DNA of 64,000 nt from Acholoe squamosa. Taxonomy: Eukaryota > Annelida > Polychaeta > Phyllodocida > Polynoidae. Shown here piece after piece: positions 24,201-34,300 of this stretch. The first letter of the stretch is position 1; every line of letters starts with the position of its first letter. The stretch lies in assembly GCA_949317995.1 (NCBI GenBank), contig OX439036.1:5697207-5761206 (forward strand), written 5' to 3'. The notes under the pieces were generated by a model. The model worked only from the letters and a program-made list of their open reading frames with translations, made no database searches and was not told where the DNA came from. The position numbers were made by a program, and so were the translations under genes.

Positions 24201-24501
24201 GGATATAATATGAACCAATATCAGGTGATCTTCAAGGTATTGATGCAGCATAGACTGCATCATTTGGCGGAAAATCGTAAATGATTTCTTAAATTTCTGT
24301 CCACATTCCTCCCCTATTTGATCAAAATGTTTGGAGAATATAGACATTTTCTCCTTTCATTCCAGGTGTCAGCAGGATGCCCAATGTGTGCACTTCATCA
24401 TGAGTGAAGATGGAGATAAATACCTCTGTGAGACCTACAGCTCCTTATACAGACCTCCAACTACAACCCCATCAACTGAAAACTACCAGAAGGTTGTCTA
24501 G
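21237..24501 (+). CDS. C-type lectin/PAN-like copy C, frameshifted (possible pseudogene)
   Basis: Exons are 21237-21294, 21817-21982, 23089-23299, 23728-23848 and 24366-24501, all with GT/AG ends. The signal peptide is MGHLLLFVCVIFLASSSTAG. The CTLD shows CFKFYLDRVIWADAEASC, the VADGGHLASIHSSEE core, WIGL, WSDGT, a Glu-Pro-Asn triplet (NEPNE) and WQD, the pattern expected for Ca2+-dependent mannose-type binding. The PAN part has FSKIPGG and CIRRCQQDAQC, ending YQKVV. Oddity: exon 3 is 211 nt, where the phases at its two splice sites need 212. The tgcacacatacat run at about 23276-23288 shifts the frame just before the final CTLD cysteine (Y-I-C-R-I is only in the +2 frame). As written, the last Cys and the PAN module are out of frame. 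This may be real inactivation, a CA-slippage polymorphism or a sequence error. Confidence 0.75.
21457..21640. repeat. Dispersed repeat, copy 1 (inverted copy at 50992-51172)
   Basis: The block from cgggcttccctagcccact to tctattactcactcact recurs in inverse orientation at about 50992-51172, with shared internal words such as cctatcccctcaggatgtgt and cacattcctctgtgaaattg. It lies in intron 1 of copy C. Its class is unknown, and the ends look like short simple sequences rather than a clear TIR. Confidence 0.65.
22015..22080 (+). pseudogene. Duplicated 3' end of CTLD exon 2
   Basis: Just after copy C exon 2, the words gtcagcatccatagcagtgtgg, acagtactttgtagttcac and gcataagtatcc repeat the exon end and its donor in degraded form (donor GT changed to AT). 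It is a partial local duplication, not usable as an exon. Confidence 0.6.
23996..24125. mobile_element. MITE with caggaggccatttcttaa termini
   Basis: The 18-bp ends at 23996-24013 and 24108-24125 are exact or near-exact inverses, and the next bases are also partly inverted (cctatgactac / gtagtcgtaagg). It lies in intron 4 of copy C and carries no coding. Confidence 0.65.
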
Positions 24502-25325
24502 GTGATTCCCATGTATGCTCACCCGTGACTTGCAGGATATGAGACAATGACAACAATGTAGTTTGTTTTGTACATGCTAAAATAACAAAAGACCCTAACC
24601 TGCATCAGAGGCTTGGAAGTTGCTTATTCATTGCTGTTCTAGAGTGTGAAAACCCCACTGCCAAGCTATACCACCACTAAACAAGATCTCGAGAATTACT
24701 CAGGAATTTCTCGAGTCCCGACTTTTGAATACAACAAGAATAGAAAATGTGATTTCCCCTGCAAATTTGGACACGCCATGACATCTTGTACCCGAGTAAG
24801 TTCTCTAGTCTAGATCTCGAGAATGGCTCAGGAATTTCCCGGGAAATACTTAGGAATTTCTTGGGATATTCCCAGGAACTGGACATTTTCTTTTTTTCGC
24901 AAGTGTAAGATGTTCTGGCGTGTCCAGATTTCTGGAGTTAATCACGTTCTCTTGCTCAAGTTTTGAACGTTCTTGAGTCCTGTTCAGTGGGCCCTCAGCT
25001 CATGAAGAGATACAGTAGTCCGCTGGGATTTTCTAAAGCCCTAGCTTATATCCAGCCCTAGCTTAAAACAGTATGTGATTATGATCTCAATATCTGTTCT
25101 GGTGGTGCAAAGTGCACTTAGTTAATCATTTACTTATACAAATACAAGTTATGCTCATGATTATACAGTTGTAAGTCAATAAATATTTCATGAAGTTCAC
25201 ATTGAGAACTGCACGGTGCATGTTCAGGTTTAATCAAAACAATTGATATAATCAAGTGTTAAATCAAGTGTTGCTCAAATTTGAAATGATCATTATCCAT
25301 GGAAAGCATCAAATAGGGTAACAAC
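24502..25325. other. 3' flank of copy C
   Basis: No exon was recognised. Several gatctcgagaat / caggaatttc repeats around 24687-24880 form a short internally repetitive patch (ctcaggaatttc occurs at least three times with variants). Confidence 0.35.
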
Positions 25326-25550
25326 CAACATTTAAGGATCTGACATAGGTCTAACTACTCTTAACATTTCTGCCAATGATGTCTCATAACTACCACGATT
25401 ATTTTTGCCAATGATCATTTTAAAGATCTTGAGATGAACCTTTATAATGAATTTCCCCCTGGTGGTCACCAGTTACCAGTTCATCCTATGAATTATGACA
25501 GAAAAATGGAACCGTTTCCACCCATATCTATATACTAAAGTTTGCTCTTA
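25325..25550 (+). repeat. Duplicated non-coding block (related to 37426 and 42640)
   Basis: The run aaggatctgacataggtcta ... gccaatgatgtctcata ... aaagatcttgagatgaac ... ggaaccgtttcc is also found, diverged, at 37426-37650 and in part at 42640-42730. The two other copies end in lectin-gene fragments, so this is probably duplicated flanking or intron DNA of the lectin family. Confidence 0.55.
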
Positions 25551-25579
25551 AATGGTGTGAGCGGGTTTTGACTTGCCGA

Positions 25580-26010
25580 GGAAATTCACTCCCAGTGTTG
25601 GGTATATGACTTCTTTAACCACTTCTTTGTCTATCTCAGGTGGGAAGTCCAACTTTAGGATCACTGTGCTGTCAGATGGTATATCAGATGCTGCTTAGGT
25701 CAGGTGCTGACTGAGATGAGACAACAGTACATCAGCGTGTTCATACACAGACAAAAACATTGGTATATCCAGATCCTTTTGTGATGGAGGAATAACTGAT
25801 CCCATTAGCTTTGGTCATAGATCCAGTTTTGAAGCTGGCAAAGACCTTGCACTCTCAGGCAGTCTGTCTCAGGGATGTTGGTGCTTTGGGTATGGGTAAA
25901 ACATTGTTGTCAGCAGAGAGATGGGACTTGCGAAGGACATGTTGGAGAGTGTAGGGATCTGAGAGGACTTGGTAGGCTCTGCCTGCTGGTAGCTCCTGCT
26001 TGCAGTATTC
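25580..26010 (-). pseudogene. Unrecognised degraded coding stretch
   Basis: The minus strand reads AYQVLSDPYTLQHVLRKSH, then after a frame change SQKDLDIPMFLSVYEHADVL, then STVILKLDFPPEIDKEVV. Several stop codons and at least one frameshift separate these. The amino-acid flow looks protein-like rather than random. I do not recognise the family, and it could be the 3' continuation of the exons at 26491-27381. Confidence 0.3.
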
Positions 26011-26490
26011 TAATTACTGACGGCTGAAACAACATAGAACACTAGGCTAGTAATACATGGTTATGTATATTAAATATGAAGGTAAGACATTCTGCTCTGG
26101 GTCAATCTGTGTCGCAGTAGGTGGCCCTACTTTCTATGCTTTTCCCCATAGATGCTGGTGCAACCTCCAAAAATGATGGTGGATGTCCATTGTTTTTCAG
26201 GACTAGGTGGCACCACTGTCCATAGGTTCATGCATAGACACTAGGGCCACCTACTGTGATATACTTTGCCCCAGACCACAGTGTCTTTCTTACCTTGACC
26301 ATTACACGCAGCATATTCAGCAGCCAATATTATATGTTGTTTCAGCCTGTGCAAATTACTGTATGCAACGTTTTGATGAAATTTATTGGCAACATGTACT
26401 GGTACTAATAAGATAGTTATATATGGAATCTGATCAAAAATCAAAATTGATCTATTTCAAGTACAGACAAAAAGCTGAATTAGCACTTAC

Positions 26491-26636
26491 ATGTCTCTGA
26501 ATCAGTTTTCGCCTGGGGTCCGAGCAGAACTTCTGTGTGTACAAGGGTTTGTCTGAGGACACATAAAGCCTTCCGAACATCTGATCAAAGTCATTGTACA
26601 TATCCTTGAAGGTGTGCTTCATTGACTCATTTATTC
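26491..26636 (-). CDS. Internal exon of an unrecognised gene
   Basis: The minus-strand acceptor ttgcag precedes 26636 and the donor gtaagtg follows 26491. The 146-nt exon reads GINESMKHTFKDMYNDF ... QMFGRLYVSSDKPLY ... FCSDPRRKLIQRH. It joins in phase to the exon at 27310-27381 (His then split Gly codon). I do not recognise the protein. Helical, charged sequence with two aromatic clusters is all that can be said. An upstream start and a downstream end were not found. Confidence 0.5.
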
Positions 26637-27071
26637 CTGCAATATCACATACATGTATACTGTAAAGATGCATATGAGACACACGAGGATGGATCCCTAG
26701 TGCAGCCAAAGTTGGGGTGACCGTTATATGAGTATGTTGACCGTAGAATAGTACACCAGCCATAGAATATTATTCCGGATGTACCTAATCTAAAGTTTTA
26801 ACATTGCCTTTCAGGGCTGCTGAGGCATTAGTGTATCATTTATTTTATGTGAATAACTTCTTCCCATAGAGATAGCATTGCAGGGCCGATCCACACACCC
26901 CCAGTGGCGTAACGTGTGCCGAACCACCACAGCGGCCGATCCACCACTGCAGCCTCGTTCTGGGTGCATGTAAACATTCAAAATGGCGGACCGCCGCTCG
27001 TATGGGGCACTACGGTAACAAATTTTGTTAATTTTCAGTTAATTAAAGACTTTAAAAACATAAAATAAATA

Positions 27072-27160
27072 TAGAACTAAACTCCCCTGGTGTCCTCGGT
27101 GGCCGATTCCACCCCTCGTGGTGGATCGGCCACCTTGTACACCACGGTCGTTTAGTTCTA
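27072..27160. repeat. Hairpin element (tagaactaaac ends)
   Basis: The ends tagaactaaac and gtttagttcta are inverse, and the inner ggtggccga / tcggccacc also pair. A half copy in inverse orientation lies at 10659-10705 inside the 6.3-kb transposon. The preceding 26880-26960 also carries cgatccac words of the same type. Confidence 0.6.
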
Positions 27161-27309
27161 TCTATTTCTATTAGTTGTCATGATGCACCAATGACGTCTG
27201 CTCACGAGGACTGCACTCATGTATTAGGACGATAAATGTCAATGATGCATTCCTGAATTAGGAATCTTTAAAGGCGTCAAATTTTATAGAGTAGAGGACA
27301 TCTACTCAC

Positions 27310-27381
27310 CATGGGCCTGGTATTCTTTTCCTGTTCTGGCTGAAAGCATCCCACAGAATCGCTCCACAGGATCAACCATCA
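27310..27381 (-). CDS. Internal exon of an unrecognised gene (upstream partner)
   Basis: The minus-strand acceptor ttatgacag precedes 27381 and the donor gtgagtag follows 27310. The 72-nt exon reads MVDPVERFCGMLSARTGKEY then QAH and half a Gly codon. DPVERF resembles the core of the R-D-P-x-x-R-F motif that binds the PAPS 3'-phosphate in carbohydrate sulfotransferases, but the leading Arg is absent and the resemblance is weak. It is phase-matched to the exon at 26491-26636. Confidence 0.45.
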
Positions 27382-28377
27382 CTGTCATAAAGGACACTTT
27401 CAAGTAGACAGTAGAAGTACCAAGAAAAGTTAATGATCCTTTTTTAACAACAGGGGGCTGGGTTGGTTCTATTTCTAAATCTTGCTTTGTACAAAACTTT
27501 GAGGCTCAGTGATATAGAGATGTTCCAAAACTATATTCTCGCATTGAAATAAATTATCTATAATTTCTAGAACAGAAACCCCTAGACAGGAAGCGCCGCA
27601 CCTCCACCTATAGCATGATCAAACTAGGTTGACCTCTGACCCTGGTATCTTCTATTTTTTTCTATGCCGCCATCTTGGCTGAGCCCACAGATCACGCTTC
27701 CAAAGAGATAATGATATAAATTGGTTCACTGCAAAACCACTGCAAAACAATTACAGTGTTTCACTGTTTAATTTTACGAGAATCCCTGATAGATTCAAAA
27801 GTTATTTTTTACAGTGTGAAAGGCAATTGACCCGGTAGTACACAATAATCAAGTTTGACCAACTCCTTCGACAATGAATACCAGCTGTATCTACCTTCTC
27901 GTGTTTGAGTATTATATATAGAGCCTCAGATCAATAGCGATCCTTGATTAGGCCAAGAAAGTCTCTGAGTTTCAAAGAGCGCTTGAGTTACTCCTGTCAG
28001 CATGTTTAGGCTAGAAAGGAGAAATCGGTGTCAATTACGATCATCAATTACTCACAGATAAAAAAACACTTCATTTAAGCATTATTTATGTACAATGAAA
28101 GTGTGTGTGAGGCACTTGAATGGACAGAGATAAACATTTTAGCTCCTTTTCCACCATTTTCATCAGAATGCATAGGAAACAATTGCCCCTAACTGAGAGG
28201 TTCAGTCGTTCCTCCAATGCCAGTTTTTCCAGTCACAAACAAGTGAACTTTTACACTGTCCTCAGATTAATGATTCCTTATACCTTCCTTCTATGTATAC
28301 AGCATGTTTGCCTTATCGTATACAGTCAGGGTGTAAAATCAGTTCAGTCCCACGGGTGGCAGCTCTGTGGAAGGAAA

Positions 28378-31300
28378 ATGAAACATCTTCTGTTCATATT
28401 TTATTGCCTTATTTTGGCACCCTTTTTAGCAGCTGGTATGTATGATTTCATAACATTTTCTCTGTTCTCGTTCGCTCTTTTTAAAAACGTTTCAGGATAC
28501 ATTGGCACCATCTTATTACTGTCACTAAGGTTGAAATTAGTATCAATTGCTGTAGACCCTTTCTGAGAATAAACCAGTCAAAAGAAATTTCTTACCCCAT
28601 GCTAAATCATATTGCACAGATATCTGCTCTCGCTTCCCCGGATATGTGACTCATGGGACATCTTGTTTCAAGTTCTACACAACGCGGAAGGCCTGGGCAG
28701 TTGCTGAGGCATCCTGTGTGGCAGATGGAGGTCACCTAGCTAGCATCCACAGCAGTGAGGAGCAGATATTTCTAGTTAACCTTGCGTATGTATCACTTCA
28801 ATCATATATTTAATCCATGAAAAAGAAATAGTCCAGAATGGTAGCTTGACCCAGTTATATTTTCTCTCTATTTCTTAGTTCATCTATAAGTTCTGGATAA
28901 CATTCCCCAGCTGGGTGTGATGATATGACCCTTAGTTAATTTGAATTATTCAGAATGGCTGCCAAAATACCTCTATAAATCCATATACCTCTGCTTCTAA
29001 TCAACATAGAAACATGGTTTCATGATCAAAGAAGAAGACAGAAATATTGACATTTTGACAGTCATCTTCAGCAATTCGAATTGCTCATGGTTGACATCTT
29101 CACACCTCACCTGGGCATGATTAAGCCTCAGAATACCTCTTGATAATTATGTAGGTACCATAATTCCTGACTTCCTGACAGGCACGGAACAAGTGTAATG
29201 TAAGATCAGAGCCAGAAATCAATAATGAATCCGAACGCGAGGCTGATGATATGGAGAGTTTATTAATTTCTGTAGTGTATGAATATTTAGTACAGTTTAT
29301 GGTATGAGTTTATAAAGTCTGAAAACTAAGGCACAATAAACGAGTAAGTAAACTAAGTCATGAAACCACTGAGTATTGGTTGGTTGTGAGGTAAACACAA
29401 AGTATAATAGGTGGGAGGGAAAACAAAGTCTGAACACGTCCTACCGGTGCCGTGGTGGATTCAAAAGAGGGCTGGGGCACCACGCAGGATACCGATGACA
29501 GCGGTTTAGCTAGTCCTCAGGGCTACAGCGCCTGCCGCGTCCGCGCTGACGTAGATACGCGCAGACTACGCACAGACAGACGCGGTGCGGGTGGGGGCAT
29601 AGTCCTGAGGACTACCGCTAGTAGAAGACACACACTCGTTTCTGAAATTCCAATAGTCAATGCCTTCCAGGTTTTTAGTCTTGGGGACTAGAGCCTGTCC
29701 TAGGGACTACCCTTTTAGTCCTGAGGACTGAAAATGTAATTTTCAAGTCGTCAGCACTATAATGTGTGGTCCTCAGGACTATGGATGTAGTCCCGAGGAC
29801 TACAGTCTAGTCCTGAGGAGGCCTTGATTGATTTCTAGCCCTGAGCACCATTTCTCCAGCCCAAGGCCTACACTTTTAGTCCCTACCATTCCAGGCTGAA
29901 AAAAAAGACACTGAAAGTCCTAGGGACTACAGATAATAGTCCTGGGGACTTTACTTTAGTTCTGAGGACTAGGTAAGTATATATTTAGTCCTCAGGACCA
30001 AACAGAGGTAGCCCTGGGACTATGAATCTAGTCCCCAGGGGACCATGACTGTTTCTCATGTCTTGGGGACTACAGATATAATGGTCTAGTCCTGGACTGA
30101 CTAGTCCTGAGGACCACTATACAGTCCTCAGGCCTAATGTTCTATCCCAGGGACTATGGAACAATGGCTGTTTTTTTGCGCCCAGGCTATACCTATTTGA
30201 CTGTACAAACATGTTAACAGGCACCCCTGGGGCCTAGGGCATTGGTCCCAAGGACTGTGTCTCTAGTCCCAAGGACAATGTTCTAGTCCCCAGGACTGTA
30301 TCTTTAGTCCCTGGGACTACACAGAGCAGTCCTGGGGACTTAGAAGTAGTCCTCAGGACTAAATTTGAAGTCCTGGGGACTACATCCCTAGTTACAACTA
30401 CATTAGACATCAATCAATGAATTAGTCCTCAGAACCACATGCATTAGTCCTGAGGACTAGGCAGATGTTTTTGTAGTCCTCAGGACTAAACAAGTAGTCC
30501 CTGAGTCTACGAATTAGTCCCCATGTCTAAAAGCTTAGTCCTGGAGACTAAAAGCACAGTCTTATACAAAGTCATGGGGTCTGCAAGGTAATTCATGGGA
30601 ATGTACAATTAGTCCCTATAGGACAATATCCTCATATTCTTAGTCCTGGGGACTAGGCTTTAGTCCTTAGGACTATGCTTTTATCCCCAGGACTTGACCG
30701 GTATAGTTTAGTTGTGGGCTAAACTATCACCTAGTCCCCAGGACTAAGGATTATTGGCTATAGTCCTGAGGACTACCACTACGCCCGCGCACCTATGCTC
30801 ACCGCGGGAGGCTCCGCGTAGAGTCCGCGTATTTAGGTCAGCGCGGACGCGGCAGGCGCTGTAGCCCTGAGGACTAGCTAAACCGCTGTCATCGGTATCC
30901 TGCGGGCACCACGGGCCGGGTGCCGCAAAGAGTCCAGTATGCTGCAAAATTGGTTCCAAGGACGCCCGAGGGCGGCGCCACTGGGGCACTGATCGTTTTC
31001 CCGCCCGAGGCATCATTCCAGTCAATGTCAAGATGCAAGTTTTGAGCTGTGGAACGGTTCAACCAGTCCGATTTTACAAGTCTGTGTTCAGTTAAAAATC
31101 ACATGAATTTTGCCGCACCTAATAATTCAACACTGAGATATAGATAAAACATAAAAGGGCGGTCCTTAATTGACACATATATACTTCACAAATTATAATA
31201 GACCCTGGAGTAATAATTAAATTCCTTTGTTTGTGATTATGAACTATAAGCCAGGCAAACAATATACCTGGGCCTTGTATAGGACTTCGGGGAACGCCTC

Positions 31301-34300
31301 CAAACATGGAATGGTCGGATGGCACAGCCGTTGATTATGAGAACTGGTATGGAACAAACCCTGATGAAAGTGGCACAAGTTGTGTTAGTATGCTAGATTC
31401 TATAGGATACTCGTGGGTCGACAGGCCATGTACACTAGTATGTAAATACATATGCCGCACTGGTGAGTATACATTTTGATGATTTCCTTATTGTCCTCAG
31501 GAAGGTATTTCTTAAGATGGTACGACGGAACACGACCACTACAAATTGAATTTGAATTATCAGAATTAAAATGGGTGGTCATAGTTAATGCCCTTAGACT
31601 GTTATGTATAATCGACCCTAAATGTAGTGATTACATAGGGTTTGGTAGGGTAGTTATAACAGTCTAATCATTAGTCACCACTAAATACGGCCGATGATAT
31701 ACACACGACCACATCGTGTGTATTTGAAATATTATACACACGACCAGGTTGTGGGTATAAGTACCCACTATACACACGACCATCCAAGAAACAGGACAGG
31801 TTGTGTGTATAATACTTCAAATACACACGACCATCTGAGAAATTGGTAACAGGACACAATAAAATTATCTGAGAAACAGGACCATATATTTTGGTAACAG
31901 GTGTATCTATAAGATGTAGTTCTATGCACGATACTAAATTGTCTCATTTCTAAGATTAGTGTTGTCCTGTTTCTAAGAATTTTTCGTGTGTATAAGAACA
32001 TGCAATATGGGCGACCAGGTCATGCATAATATATGCTATATACGCATGACCTCGTCGTGCGTATATCACAGGTGACTAAATGCACGCCTGTAAAGGCATT
32101 CCAGCAAGGGATCTCACTATGATTTCTTGTACCATCTTGAGAAATATCTTTCTTGGGATGCTATGTGTAAATAATATATTTGGGAATCAATAAGAGATTG
32201 TTGAAAATTAGATCATTGTACCATATAACCAGGGAAGCATATTGTTCCTGTAGATCTTGCAATAACTCTGCTGGTAAACAGTTCAGCTTGGATCGCAGCA
32301 GTCAATACAAAAACCCACGGGAATGAGGCCATTGCTGTCAAAATTGCTGCCAGGCCTGCAGAATTGACCAAACTGCAGCACAAAATGTCTCTCTGTCTCT
32401 CTATCTTGGGGCCTGGAGCTACATTTTGGCTTTTGAGGTCCTGCCAAAATCAGTCCGGGCCTGCAGAACAAAAAGACCGAATGGCCAGTGGAGGTAAAAC
32501 TTTTCATATAGACAGGTAGTGAATGGGGGGGGGACGCGACTTGTATTTGACTCACAGCGTGTGAACAGTTAGTCTAGTCTTGCATCTAGACAGCATAGGT
32601 AAGAACGATCTCTCTGTTTCACTGTTATTCTAATCACCTTAATCATTGCTGCAAATGTTACCAGTAATGAAGTAGGTACTTTGGATGATAAAAGTTTTAA
32701 TATTATTTCAGAAAATAATTTTAAACTCTATTTCAGACCTAGGTTACGCTCGTTTCCTTATTGTACAAGGTGGTATGAACACAGACCCAGCTGTTAGCCC
32801 CTCCTCTACACACACAGTCAGGTCCAGGGTGGAGTGTACTTGGAGGTAGGTAGTAGTAGTGGTTCATGAAGGTACCAGGTGTTATGGACACAGACCCAGC
32901 TGTTAGCCCCTCCTCTACACACACAGTCAGGTCCAGGGTGGAGTGTGCTTGGAGGTAGGTAGTAGTAGTGGTTCATGAAGGTACCAGGTGGTATGGGCAC
33001 AGACCCAGCTGTTAGCCCCTCCTCTACACACATAGTCAGGTCCAGGGTGGAGTGTGCTTGGAGGTAGCTACTAGTAGTGGTTCATGAAGGTACCAGGTGG
33101 TATGGACACAGACCCAGCTGTTAGCCCCTCCTCTACACACACAGTCAGGTCCAGGGTGGAGTGTGCTTGGAGGTAGGTAGTAGTAGTGGTTCATGAAGGT
33201 ACCAGGTGGTATGGACACAGACCCAGCTGTTAGCCCCGCCTCTACACACACAGTCAGGTCCAGGGTGGAGTGTGCTTGGAGGTAGGTAGTAGTAGTGGTT
33301 CATGAAGGTACCAGGCGGTATGGACACAGACGCAGCTGTTAGCCCCTCCTCTACACACACAGTCAGGTCCAGGGTGGAGTGTGTTTGGAGGTAGGTAGTA
33401 GTAGTGGTTCATGAAGGTACCAGGTGGTATGGACACAGACCAGCTGTTAGCCCCTCCTCTACACACACAGTCAGGTCCAGGGTGGAGTGTGTTTGGAGGT
33501 AGGTAGTAGTAGTGGTTCATGAAGGTACCAGGCGGTATGGACACAGACGCAGCTGTTAGACCCTCCTCTACACACACAGTCAGGTCCAGGGTGGAGTGTG
33601 CTTGGAGGTAGGTAGTAGTAGTGGTTCATGAAGGTACCAGGTGGTATGGACACAGACGCAGCTGTTAGCCCCTCCTATACACACACAGTCAGGTCCAGGG
33701 TGGAGTGTGCTTGGAGGATCATTTATTAGCCAATGAGATAAGCCCAATGGGTACCAGTCGGTCCTCTCGGGGGCCATCTGATAGGTCTTATCAGTAGAAC
33801 TCAGTGGTAACAAGCTCCAGTAATGGCGCCGCCCATGGGGCGACCTGCTAACTCGGAATATGTTTAAACAAGGCAGGTAGCTTTTCAGTCTAATGTGTTG
33901 AGTACTAGCTCAACAGCTCAATGGTGAAGCAGAGCACCTACTTAGTGCTATATTTAGCTTATCTGCAACAACCTCCAGGTGGTATGGACACATCCCCAGC
34001 TCTAGACACACAGTCAGGTCCAGGATAGAGTGTGCTTGGAGCACAGGCACAGAACTAGTCTGCTACCAGATTCTTTGTGTTGTTCATGGTATAGGTCCAG
34101 GGTCTGCCACTGACCATGTACCCTCTCTCCCCTGTGAGTAAAGGTAACCCTTCTTCTCTGTGTCAACATGACTGCAGACTCAAAGCACATGGCTATGGCT
34201 ATAATTAGCTGCATAGGTCCCAAGCTGCCAGCTCACCACTGAGGTTATAATGGGGCCCTTGATGGGGGGTCCCAATGTCATACATAGGATTTTAAGAAAT

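Noticed and set aside
29478-30912. CRISPR-like array of palindromic repeats
   Set aside because: The repeated 13-mers are variable and irregularly spaced, bounded by long inverted ends, in an intron. No cas genes and no prokaryotic context.
32739-33718. CRISPR-like array
   Set aside because: The units are contiguous 109-bp exon copies without unique spacers, and the genome is eukaryotic.
32739-33813. Series of minus-strand ORFs of about 60-107 codons
   Set aside because: They are all reading frames across the same 109-bp tandem array and have no splice or start support. The meaningful coding is on the plus strand.
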